Below, one piece after another: positions 57,182 to 64,000 of a stretch of DNA of 64,000 bases. The notes under the pieces were generated by a model. It had not been told where the DNA came from. It saw only the letters and a program-made list of their open reading frames with translations, and did no database searches. Within the stretch, counting starts at the first letter, position 1; each line of letters starts with the position of its first letter. The translations under genes were made by a program, and so were the position numbers. This DNA comes from Roseicyclus marinus (GTDB taxonomy: Bacteria > Pseudomonadota > Alphaproteobacteria > Rhodobacterales > Rhodobacteraceae), in assembly GCF_030163795.1 (NCBI RefSeq), contig NZ_JASJOF010000002.1, positions 310,001-374,000 of the forward strand. The letters run 5' to 3'.

Positions 57182-58690
57182 TCAGCTGATCTTGGGCAGC
57201 AGCTCGTCCAGCGACTTCTTCGCATCGCCGTAGAACATCCGGGTGTTCTCCTTGAAGAACAGCGGGTTCTCGATCCCCGAATAGCCCGTCCCCTGCCCAC
57301 GCTTGGACACGAAAACCTGCTTGGCCTTCCAGACTTCCAGAACCGGCATCCCCGCGATGGGGCTGTTCGGGTCGTCCTGCGCCGCCGGGTTCACGATGTC
57401 GTTCGAGCCGATGACGATGACCACATCCGTATCGGGGAAGTCCTCGTTGATCTCGTCCATCTCCATCACGATGTCATACGGAACCTTCGCCTCGGCCAGA
57501 AGCACGTTCATATGGCCCGGCAGACGCCCCGCGACGGGATGGATGGCGAAACGCACCTCCTTGCCGGCCGCGCGCAGCTTGCGGGTCAACTCGCTGACCG
57601 ATTGCTGGGCCTGGGCCACCGCCATGCCGTAACCCGGCACGATGATGATGCTGTCGGCCTCGTTCAACGCGCTTGCGACACCATCGCTGTCGATGGCGAT
57701 CTGCTCGCCCTCGATCGCCTGCTGCTCGCCCGTCGCGCCGCCGAACCCGCCAAGGATCACCGAAACGAAGCTGCGGTTCATCGCCTTGCACATGATGTAG
57801 GACAAGATCGCCCCCGATGAGCCGACCAACGCGCCCACCACGATCAACAGGTCATTGCCGAGGCTGAAGCCGATGGCCGCTGCCGCCCAGCCCGAATAGC
57901 TGTTCAGCATCGAGACCACGACCGGCATGTCCGCGCCGCCGATCCCCATGATCAGGTGATAGCCGATGAAGAAGCCCAAAAGCGCCAACAGAACCAGCGC
58001 CCAGGTGCCCGACCCGCCCATGTACATCGCCAGCAATACCAGCGACCCCGCCGCGGCGGCTGCGTTCAGCATGTGACCGCCGGGCAGCTGCTTGGCCGAA
58101 GTGTCGATCTTGAACGGCAACAGGCTCGATGCGCCCGACAGCTTCCCATAGGCCACGACCGACCCGGTGAAGGTCACGGCACCGATCCAGATGCCCAGCA
58201 CCAGCTCGACCCGCAGGATGCCGATCTCGACGCCGGTCTTCTTGCCGATCAATTCCCCGAAATTCGACAGCGTGCCGAGCAGCGCATAGGCCGCAGGCGA
58301 CAGCGGCCCCTCGGGCTGCGGGAACGGCAGACCCGCCTGTGCGAAGACAGAGGCGACATTGCCGATTTCCACATGGGCGTTGATGCCGACGAACACCGCG
58401 GCCAGACCGACCAGCGAATGCATGATCGCCACAAGTTCCGGCATCTGCGTCATCTGCACCTTGGTCGCCAGTTGGTAGCCCACGGCTGCCCCGCCCGCGA
58501 TCAGGATCAACGACATGACCCAAAGGCCCGATCCCGGCCCGATCAACGTGGCCACGACCGCGATCGCCATACCGGCGATCCCGTACCAGACCGCGCGCTT
58601 GGCGCTTTCCTGCCCCGACAAACCGCCCAGCGACAGGATGAAAAGAACGCCCGCGACCGCATAGGCCGCAATGGTGAATCCGAAATCCAT
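57182..58690 (-). CDS. pntB: NAD(P) transhydrogenase beta subunit
   Basis: A 502-residue PntB. It has about nine transmembrane helices in the N-terminal two-thirds and a C-terminal NADP-binding domain with the [10 protein letters not shown] and [22 protein letters not shown] motifs. [20 protein letters not shown] completes the NADP site. It joins PntA to move hydride from NADH to NADP+, driven by the proton gradient. It follows pntA by 19 bp and is terminated by the bidirectional hairpin. Confidence 0.96.
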   Translation of the reverse strand: MDFGFTIAAYAVAGVLFILSLGGLSGQESAKRAVWYGIAGMAIAVVATLIGPGSGLWVMSLILIAGGAAVGYQLATKVQMTQMPELVAIMHSLVGLAAVFVGINAHVEIGNVASVFAQAGLPFPQPEGPLSPAAYALLGTLSNFGELIGKKTGVEIGILRVELVLGIWIGAVTFTGSVVAYGKLSGASSLLPFKIDTSAKQLPGGHMLNAAAAAGSLVLLAMYMGGSGTWALVLLALLGFFIGYHLIMGIGGADMPVVVSMLNSYSGWAAAAIGFSLGNDLLIVVGALVGSSGAILSYIMCKAMNRSFVSVILGGFGGATGEQQAIEGEQIAIDSDGVASALNEADSIIIVPGYGMAVAQAQQSVSELTRKLRAAGKEVRFAIHPVAGRLPGHMNVLLAEAKVPYDIVMEMDEINEDFPDTDVVIVIGSNDIVNPAAQDDPNSPIAGMPVLEVWKAKQVFVSKRGQGTGYSGIENPLFFKENTRMFYGDAKKSLDELLPKIS

Positions 58691-58709
58691 CTCTTCTACC
58701 CCTGCCCGC

Positions 58710-60290
58710 TCAAGATTTCTGGAACATGGCGAGCATGCGCCGTGTCACGAGGAATCCGCCGAAGATGTTGACGGCGGCCATGAAGATGCCCAGCGCCGCC
58801 AGAACCGTGATCAGGATCGAGGACGATCCGATCTGCATCAACGCACCCAGAATGATGATCGACGAGATCGCATTCGTCACCGCCATCAGCGGCGTGTGCA
58901 GCGAATGGGCCACGTTCCAGATCACCTGGAACCCGATGAAGACCGACAGCACGAAGACGATGAAATGCTGCATGAAGGTCGCGGGCGCGATCAGGCCCAC
59001 CCCCAACAGCAAGGCACCGCCCACGGCCAGAAGCGTCACCTGGTTCTTGGTCTGCGCCTTGAAGGCCGCGATTTCATTCGCGCGCTTCTCCTCGGGCGTC
59101 AGCTCCTTGGGCTTCTCGCGCTTCTGCGCCGCGATGGCCGCGACCTTGGGCGGCGGCGGCGGATAGGTGATCTCGCCCGAGAAGACGGCGGTCGCCCCGC
59201 GGATCACGTCATCCTCCATGTTGTGCACGACCGTGCCGTCCTTGCCGGGCGTCAGGTCGGTCATCATGTGGCGGATGTTGGTGGAATAGAGCGTCGAGGA
59301 TTGCGCCGCCATCCGGCTGGGGAAGTCGGTGTAGCCGACGATGATCACCCCGTTGTCGGTGACGATGCGCTCGTCCTTCTGCGTCAGTTCACAATTCCCG
59401 CCGCGCTCTGCGGCCAGATCGATGATGACCGAACCGGGCTTCATCGCCTCCACCATGTCCTTGGTCCACAAAACCGGCGCGGGCCGGCCCGGGATCAGGG
59501 CGGTGGTGATGACGATATCCATGTCCGGCGCGATCTCGCGGAACTTGGCCAGCTGCTTGGCCTGGAACTCCGGGCTTTGCGGGGGCGCATAGCCGCCCGT
59601 CGCCGCGCCATCGGGCAATTCGTCGTCCGAAAACTCGAGGAACACGAATTCCGCGCCCATCGATTCGATCTGCTCGGCCACTTCGGGCCGCACGTCGAAG
59701 GCATAGGTGATCGCGCCCAGCGAGGTCGCCGTGCCGATGGCGGCAAGACCCGCAACACCCGCACCCACGACCAGCACCTTGGCCGGGGGAACCTTGCCCG
59801 CCGCCGTCACCTGGCCGGTGAAGAAGCGGCCGAAATTGTTGCCCGCCTCGATCACCGCGCGATAGCCCGCGATATTGGCCATCGACGACAGCGCGTCCAT
59901 CTTCTGCGCGCGCGAAATGCGCGGCACCATGTCCATGGCGATGATGTTGGTCCCGGCGGATTTCGCCGCTTCCATCAGCTTTTCGTTCTGTCCCGGATAG
60001 AAGAACGAGATCACAAGCTGGCCTTCGCGGAACTTCTTGGCCTCCGCCGTGGTCGGCGGGCGCACCTTGGCGACGATGTCGGCCTCTTTCCACAGCGCGG
60101 CGGCGGTCTTGACCACCGTGACGCCCGCGGCCTCGTAGGCGGCATCGGTAAAGCCCGCGGCCCCACCGGCACCGGCCTCGATCACGCAGTCATAGCCGAG
60201 TTTCTGAAGCTGGAGCGCGCTGTCGGGGGTCATCGCCACCCGTGCTTCGCCCGGCTCGATCTCCTTCGGAGCCCCTATCTTCACAGTCAT
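58710..60290 (-). CDS. pntA: NAD(P) transhydrogenase alpha subunit
   Basis: A PntA of about 526 residues with the soluble NAD-binding domain first ([19 protein letters not shown], then the [22 protein letters not shown] dinucleotide fold). An acidic/proline linker (YPPPPPKV) leads to C-terminal transmembrane helices. The subunit is fused, not split into PntAA and PntAB. The ATG at 60290 is abutted by AGAGGGG with no spacing. A GTG two codons later (60284) would give MKIGAPKE with about 6-base spacing and may be the true start. It is upstream of pntB in one operon. Confidence 0.95.
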   Translation of the reverse strand: MTVKIGAPKEIEPGEARVAMTPDSALQLQKLGYDCVIEAGAGGAAGFTDAAYEAAGVTVVKTAAALWKEADIVAKVRPPTTAEAKKFREGQLVISFFYPGQNEKLMEAAKSAGTNIIAMDMVPRISRAQKMDALSSMANIAGYRAVIEAGNNFGRFFTGQVTAAGKVPPAKVLVVGAGVAGLAAIGTATSLGAITYAFDVRPEVAEQIESMGAEFVFLEFSDDELPDGAATGGYAPPQSPEFQAKQLAKFREIAPDMDIVITTALIPGRPAPVLWTKDMVEAMKPGSVIIDLAAERGGNCELTQKDERIVTDNGVIIVGYTDFPSRMAAQSSTLYSTNIRHMMTDLTPGKDGTVVHNMEDDVIRGATAVFSGEITYPPPPPKVAAIAAQKREKPKELTPEEKRANEIAAFKAQTKNQVTLLAVGGALLLGVGLIAPATFMQHFIVFVLSVFIGFQVIWNVAHSLHTPLMAVTNAISSIIILGALMQIGSSSILITVLAALGIFMAAVNIFGGFLVTRRMLAMFQKS

Positions 60291-60367
60291 CCCCTCTTTG
60301 CCGTGACGGACTAGTCGAAAGCCCCATAGCAACACAGGGCGCGGTCCACAACTGGGCAAGGCGCGAC

Positions 60368-60395
60368 AGTATATTGCGCATACAATGGCATACAA
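60368..60395 (-). promoter_or_regulatory. pntA promoter with direct repeats
   Basis: On the minus strand TTGTAT (60395-60390) is followed after 16 bases by TATACT (60373-60368), a sound -35/-10 pair about 80 bp upstream of pntA. The sequence TTGTATGC occurs twice with a 10-bp period across it (plus-strand GCATACAA at 60378-60385 and 60388-60395), so a regulator may bind there on one helix face. Confidence 0.5.
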
Positions 60396-60509
60396 ATTGC
60401 GAAGATTTCAGGGGCCCCTCCGCGTGACGGACAGGGCCGCAAAGCGCGCGCTTGCAGCCCGTCCCCGTCGCGTTAGGCTGGATCCAGTCAGACGGGGGAG
60501 GATACGGGG

Positions 60510-61271
60510 ATGGATCACGCGGGACGCCATGCGCTGGTGACGGGCGGCGGCACGGGCATCGGGCTCGACATCGCGCGGGCTCTGGCCGCAGCCGGGGCCG
60601 AGGTGACGATCACGGGCCGCGATCTCGACCGGCTGAAGGCCGTCGCCGCCGGAACCCCCCGCCTGCACCCCCTCGCCATGGACGTGGCCGATGAACCCTC
60701 GGTGCGCGACGGCATCGCGGCAGCCGCAGGCGCACGCGGCCCCATAGCCATCTGCATCGCCAATGCCGGCATCGCCGAAGGCGCACCCTTCCACCGCGAA
60801 ACGCTGGATCAATGGCGCCGGGTCATGGCGACCAATCTCGACGGCGTTTTCCTGACCTTTCAGGGCGCGCTGGCCACCTTGGGCCGCGAGGATTGGGGCC
60901 GGATGATCGTCATCTCCTCCATCGCGGGCCTGCGCGGCCTGAAAGGGGCCAGCGCCTATACCGCCTCCAAACACGGCGTCATCGGCCTGATCCGGGCGCT
61001 CAGCGAGGAAAACATGGGCTCGCGCATCACCTTCAACGCGCTCTGCCCCGGCTATGTCGACACCGCCATCGTCAGCCGCAACGCGACCGAGATCGCCGCC
61101 CGCCAAGGCATGACCGAGGCCGAGGCCCGCGCCTACATGGCTCGCGGCAACCGCCACAAGACCCTGTTGCAGACCGACGAGGTGACAGGTGCCGCGATGT
61201 GGCTCTGCTCGGAGGCCGCGCGCAGCGTGAACGGGCAGACGATCCAGATCGCGGGCGGACAGGTGGCATAA
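60510..61271 (+). CDS. short-chain dehydrogenase/reductase
   Basis: A 253-residue classical SDR. It has the cofactor motif TGGGTGIG (about residues 11-18), the NAG segment CIANAGIAEG, Ser in VISSIAG, and the catalytic YTASK tetrad. Likely an NAD(H) alcohol or 3-hydroxyacyl oxidoreductase. LCPGYVDTAIVSRNA resembles 3-hydroxybutyrate dehydrogenase-type enzymes, but the substrate is not settled. GGGGGAGGA precedes the ATG. The next gene, 189 bp downstream, is unrelated DUF3422. Confidence 0.85.
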   Translation: MDHAGRHALVTGGGTGIGLDIARALAAAGAEVTITGRDLDRLKAVAAGTPRLHPLAMDVADEPSVRDGIAAAAGARGPIAICIANAGIAEGAPFHRETLDQWRRVMATNLDGVFLTFQGALATLGREDWGRMIVISSIAGLRGLKGASAYTASKHGVIGLIRALSEENMGSRITFNALCPGYVDTAIVSRNATEIAARQGMTEAEARAYMARGNRHKTLLQTDEVTGAAMWLCSEAARSVNGQTIQIAGGQVA

Positions 61272-61460
61272 CGGCAACGCCCCGGCCGCGCGACCACGCT
61301 GCGTTGCGGCGGAAAATCCAGCTTTGTCCGTCGCTTGTCCTGCACGCGCCCGGCCCGTATGCGATTGCATTCCGGCAAACCACGAATTTTATTGTGTTTT
61401 TCCCGTTTACTTGGCCAAGGTTTCTTATATCTGGCATGGTGTTCTCCAGAGGGCCGCACC

Positions 61461-62744
61461 ATGCCGATCGAAGACCACCCGCTGCGCTACCGCCTCGCCA
61501 ACGAATTGCACGCGCGCCCCTTTCCGAATGTGGCCGCGCCCGCGCAGGCGATATTCCTCGCGGTCAAGCAACCGAAAGATGCCGCCAAGCGCGACCGCGG
61601 CCTCGACCGCGCGCATCTTCTGGCGCTGCTCGACCGGTTCGGCGCCGATCACCCCGCGCCCGATGCCACGCATTTCTTCGGAGATCTGGGCAAATTCCGC
61701 CTCAAGTGGGAACAGCACACCGAATTCGTGACCTATACCGCCTTCCTGCCCGCAGGTGACGCCCGACCATTCGACCCCTCGGCTTGGGAAGTGTTTCCCG
61801 AGGAATGGCTGGCCAAGGCGCCGGGCGTGCGGATCACCTCGGCCCAGATCCGGATTGAGACCTCGCAGGGCGATGATCCCGCACTGGCCGAGAAACTGGC
61901 CGAATGGATGGTCCCCGAAAGCCTCGCCGTCAGCAATGTGCTGGACGAAACCGCCGTGATCGCGGGCGATTTCCGCATCGACAGCAACGGCCACATGCGT
62001 TTTGCGGTGTTTTGCAAGGAAGGCACCGACAGCCGCCGGGTCGGGCGCATCGTGCAACGCATCTGCGAGATCGAGACCTACAAATCCATGTCGATGCTCG
62101 GCCTGCCCATGGCGCGCGACATCTCCACCCGCATGGGCGAAATGGACGAAAGCCTTGCCGAACTGGTCAATGCGATGACCGGCCATCTCGCCAAACCCGA
62201 CGAGACCTTGGGCCAGCTTCTGGCGATCTCGGCGGAACTGGAGAAATTGCAGACACAAAGCGCCTTTCGCTTCGGCGCGACCGGGGCCTACGAGGCGCTG
62301 GTGAACCAGCGGATCGAGGTCCTGCGCGAGGTGCGCTTCATGGGCCGTCAGACATTCGCCGAATTCATGATGCGCCGCTACGATCCCGCGATGCGCACGA
62401 TCAAGGCGACCGAACGCCGGCTCCTGTCGATGTCGGAACGCGCGATCCGGGCGGGTGACCTGCTCCGGACACAGGTGGATGTGAACCGCTCCGCGCAGAA
62501 CCAGGATCTTCTGGCCAGCATGGACCGCCGCGCCGACATGCAGCTACGCCTGCAAAAGACGGTCGAAGGGCTGTCGGTCGTGGCGATCAGCTATTACGCG
62601 GTGAGCCTTGTGGTCTATCTCATCAGCCCGCTCGCCGAACCCCTGGGCACGTCGAAGACCGTCCTGACAGCCGCCGCCGTCGTGCCGGTCGTGCTGGCGG
62701 TCTGGGCCATGGTCCGCTCGATCCGGCGATCGATGGAAAAGTAA
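61461..62744 (+). CDS. DUF3422 family membrane-anchored protein
   Basis: A 427-residue DUF3422 protein. The HPLRYRLANELHARPFP opening and IVQRICEIETYKSMSMLGLPMAR are family marks. The N-terminal part is soluble and partly helical, and two transmembrane helices near the C-terminus (about residues 370-390 and 400-420) anchor it. The architecture is reminiscent of small CorA-like or membrane-linked regulatory proteins, but no function is established. AGAGGG precedes the ATG at 7 bases. A Rhodobacteraceae-type intergenic element follows. Confidence 0.82.
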   Translation: MPIEDHPLRYRLANELHARPFPNVAAPAQAIFLAVKQPKDAAKRDRGLDRAHLLALLDRFGADHPAPDATHFFGDLGKFRLKWEQHTEFVTYTAFLPAGDARPFDPSAWEVFPEEWLAKAPGVRITSAQIRIETSQGDDPALAEKLAEWMVPESLAVSNVLDETAVIAGDFRIDSNGHMRFAVFCKEGTDSRRVGRIVQRICEIETYKSMSMLGLPMARDISTRMGEMDESLAELVNAMTGHLAKPDETLGQLLAISAELEKLQTQSAFRFGATGAYEALVNQRIEVLREVRFMGRQTFAEFMMRRYDPAMRTIKATERRLLSMSERAIRAGDLLRTQVDVNRSAQNQDLLASMDRRADMQLRLQKTVEGLSVVAISYYAVSLVVYLISPLAEPLGTSKTVLTAAAVVPVVLAVWAMVRSIRRSMEK

Positions 62745-62775
62745 GGCCTTCGCCCGCTAAGCGGTCGACTGGTGC

Positions 62776-62829
62776 GAGGGGGCTCTGCCCCCTCGCGCTC
62801 CCCCGGGATATTTATGAAACAGAGAAGAG
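62776..62829. repeat. Rhodobacteraceae-type intergenic element, copy 2
   Basis: GAGGGGGC-TCT-GCCCCCTC (62776-62794) is followed by CCCCCGGGATATTTAT and AACAGAGAAGAG, the same order as copy 1 at 14664-14712. It lies between DUF3422 and the convergent acyl-CoA synthetase gene and can serve as terminator for either. Confidence 0.65.
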
Positions 62830-62830
62830 A

Positions 62831-64000
62831 TCAGGGCCGGTGTCTGAGCGCCCGGCGCAGGATCTTGCCGGTCGCGGTCATCGGCAGGCTGTCCGCGCGG
62901 ATGATCTTGCGCGGCACGCAATGGGCCGAGACGCGGCTACGCACGATGTCCTTGAGCGCGTCTTCCACGCCTGTCCAATCCGCCCCCTCGCGCAACACGA
63001 CATGGGCGACCACGATCTCGGTCCGCACAGGGTCGGGTTCGCCCACCACGGCGGCCATGACCACGTCGGGATGGGTGGCCAGCGCCTGCTCGATCTCGAC
63101 CGGGCCGATCCTGTAGCCCGCCGAGGTGATCACGTCATCGTCGCGCGCATGAAAGGTGATCTGCCCTGACGCGTCCCGCGTGGCCAGATCGCCGGTGTAG
63201 AGCCAGCCATCGACGATCTTTTTCGCCGTCGCCTCGGGCTTGTTCCAGTAGCGCAGCATCATCACCGGATCAGGTGCGCGCACGCAGACCTCTCCGGTCT
63301 CGCCGGTGCCGACCTCGCCCTTGGCGTCGCGCAAGCTCACGTCATGACCCGGCACGGGCAGGCCCATCGCGCCGGGGACGCGCGGCATCGGACCGGTGCA
63401 GGCGGCCAGCACCAGATTGGCCTCGGTCTGGCCGTAGAATTCGTTGATCGGGCAGCCCAGCCGCGCCTGCCCCCAATCGAGCAGATCCGCGCCCAGCGCC
63501 TCACCGCCCGAGCCCACGGCGCGCAGGCGCAAACCCTCGGGCGGGGCGACCTGCCGCATCAGCCGCAGCGCGGTCGGCGGGATGAAAGCCGCGCTGACCC
63601 GCTCTGCCGCCATCAGGGCAAATCCCGCCTCGGGATCGAACTTGGCGAAGCGATGCGCGACAAGCGGCACGCCGTAGAACAGGCAGGGCAGCGCCATATC
63701 CATCAGCCCCCCGATCCAGGCCCAATCGGCGGGCGTCCATCCCACGTCTCCGTCTTGGGGAAACCCGCCATAGGCCAGTTCGAGGCAGGGCAGATGCCCA
63801 TAAAGGAACCGATGCGCATGCAGCACGCCCTTGGGATCGCCCGTCGTGCCCGAAGTGTAGATCATCACCGCCGGATCCTCGGCGAGGGTGTCGACGGGGG
63901 TGAACCCGGCGCTGGGTGTCGCGGCCAGATCGTCGAAGCCCAGCACCGGCGCGCGCGCGGGCCCGGTCGAAACGATCACCCGCAAATCCGGCAGATCGGG
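62831..64000 (-). CDS. acyl-CoA synthetase, 5-prime end outside window
   Basis: The C-terminal 389 residues of an adenylate-forming acyl-CoA synthetase. The reading frame stays open to the right edge, so the start lies outside. The AMP P-loop MIYTSGTTGDPKG is followed by EFYGQTEANLV, the YTGDLATRD adenylate site, the hinge region around ITSAGYRIGPVEIE, and the catalytic lysine in PMTATGKILRRAL. It activates an acid with ATP and CoA. The ITSAGYRIGP form is common in acetyl- and medium-chain acyl-CoA synthetases. The chain length is unknown. Confidence 0.88.
   Translation of the reverse strand, partial: PDLPDLRVIVSTGPARAPVLGFDDLAATPSAGFTPVDTLAEDPAVMIYTSGTTGDPKGVLHAHRFLYGHLPCLELAYGGFPQDGDVGWTPADWAWIGGLMDMALPCLFYGVPLVAHRFAKFDPEAGFALMAAERVSAAFIPPTALRLMRQVAPPEGLRLRAVGSGGEALGADLLDWGQARLGCPINEFYGQTEANLVLAACTGPMPRVPGAMGLPVPGHDVSLRDAKGEVGTGETGEVCVRAPDPVMMLRYWNKPEATAKKIVDGWLYTGDLATRDASGQITFHARDDDVITSAGYRIGPVEIEQALATHPDVVMAAVVGEPDPVRTEIVVAHVVLREGADWTGVEDALKDIVRSRVSAHCVPRKIIRADSLPMTATGKILRRALRHRP

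Noticed and set aside
61428-61440. A TTGGCCAA-type palindrome and TATATC before the DUF3422 gene as a regulated promoter.
   Set aside because: The palindrome is short, the -10/-35 pairing is poor, and nothing links it to a known regulator.

Overview
The window is about 64 kb of high-GC, densely coded bacterial chromosome, best placed in the Rhodobacteraceae (Rhodobacter/Roseobacter-type Alphaproteobacteria). The evidence is the GC-rich codon use, the many 4-bp ATGA/GTGA gene overlaps, the divergent katG/oxyR pair, the small HemP protein, DUF1178, DUF3422 and Nudix families typical of this group, and two copies of a GGGGGCTCTGCCCCC-type intergenic element that I associate with Rhodobacteraceae. 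The genus cannot be fixed from this sequence. I see no rRNA, tRNA, CRISPR array or intact mobile element. The only mobile-element trace is a decayed IS3-type orfA.

Layout. 1-5.2 kb: a MoxR/VWA-like minus-strand operon, phosphomannomutase, a VOC protein, an atypical DapA-family lyase, then the IS3 remnant. 5.2-11.2 kb: a VIT1-family transporter coupled to a TPCP-motif P1B metal ATPase, then katG divergent from oxyR with operator-like dyads between them. 11.2-15.7 kb: Asp/Glu racemase, a D-cysteine desulfhydrase/L-cysteate lyase, an oxalate-CoA-ligase-like enzyme and panE. 15.7-29.1 kb: amylosucrase facing a complete glycogen operon (glgP-glgB-glgC-glgA-glgX-malQ) across a promoter with two LacI-type palindromes. 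29.2-33.7 kb: a branched-chain amino-acid-type ABC transporter. 33.9-42.7 kb: GntR regulator, complete oligopeptide ABC transporter, a gamma-glutamyltransferase homologue lacking its catalytic threonine, and a DUF1028 protein. 42.8-46.2 kb: an MFS transporter and ethanolamine ammonia-lyase (eutBC). 46.3-52.2 kb: a TauE/SafE permease and five consecutive glycosyltransferase-like genes. 52.2-57.1 kb: DUF1178 and Nudix genes, exported glutathione peroxidase coupled to a histone-deacetylase-family enzyme, hemP, a BLUF photoreceptor, and a GAF protein with a small partner. 57.2-64 kb: pntAB transhydrogenase, an SDR enzyme, DUF3422, and an acyl-CoA synthetase that runs off the right end.

How the parts work together. 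The 15.7-29.1 kb block is a carbon-storage module: sucrose goes to glucan through amylosucrase, ADP-glucose goes to glycogen through GlgC/A/B, and turnover runs through GlgP/GlgX/MalQ. The dyad arrangement suggests one sugar-responsive LacI repressor for both directions. The 33.9-42.7 kb block reads as one regulated uptake-and-processing system for peptides or gamma-glutamyl-like compounds. Its two enzymes are a GGT-fold protein with Val at the nucleophile position and a DUF1028 protein, so its chemistry is unclear. This block is the best candidate in the window for an undescribed system. The hemP-BLUF-GAF region (55.0-57.1 kb) is a second sensory neighbourhood worth attention, with stacked inverted repeats in front of the GAF gene.
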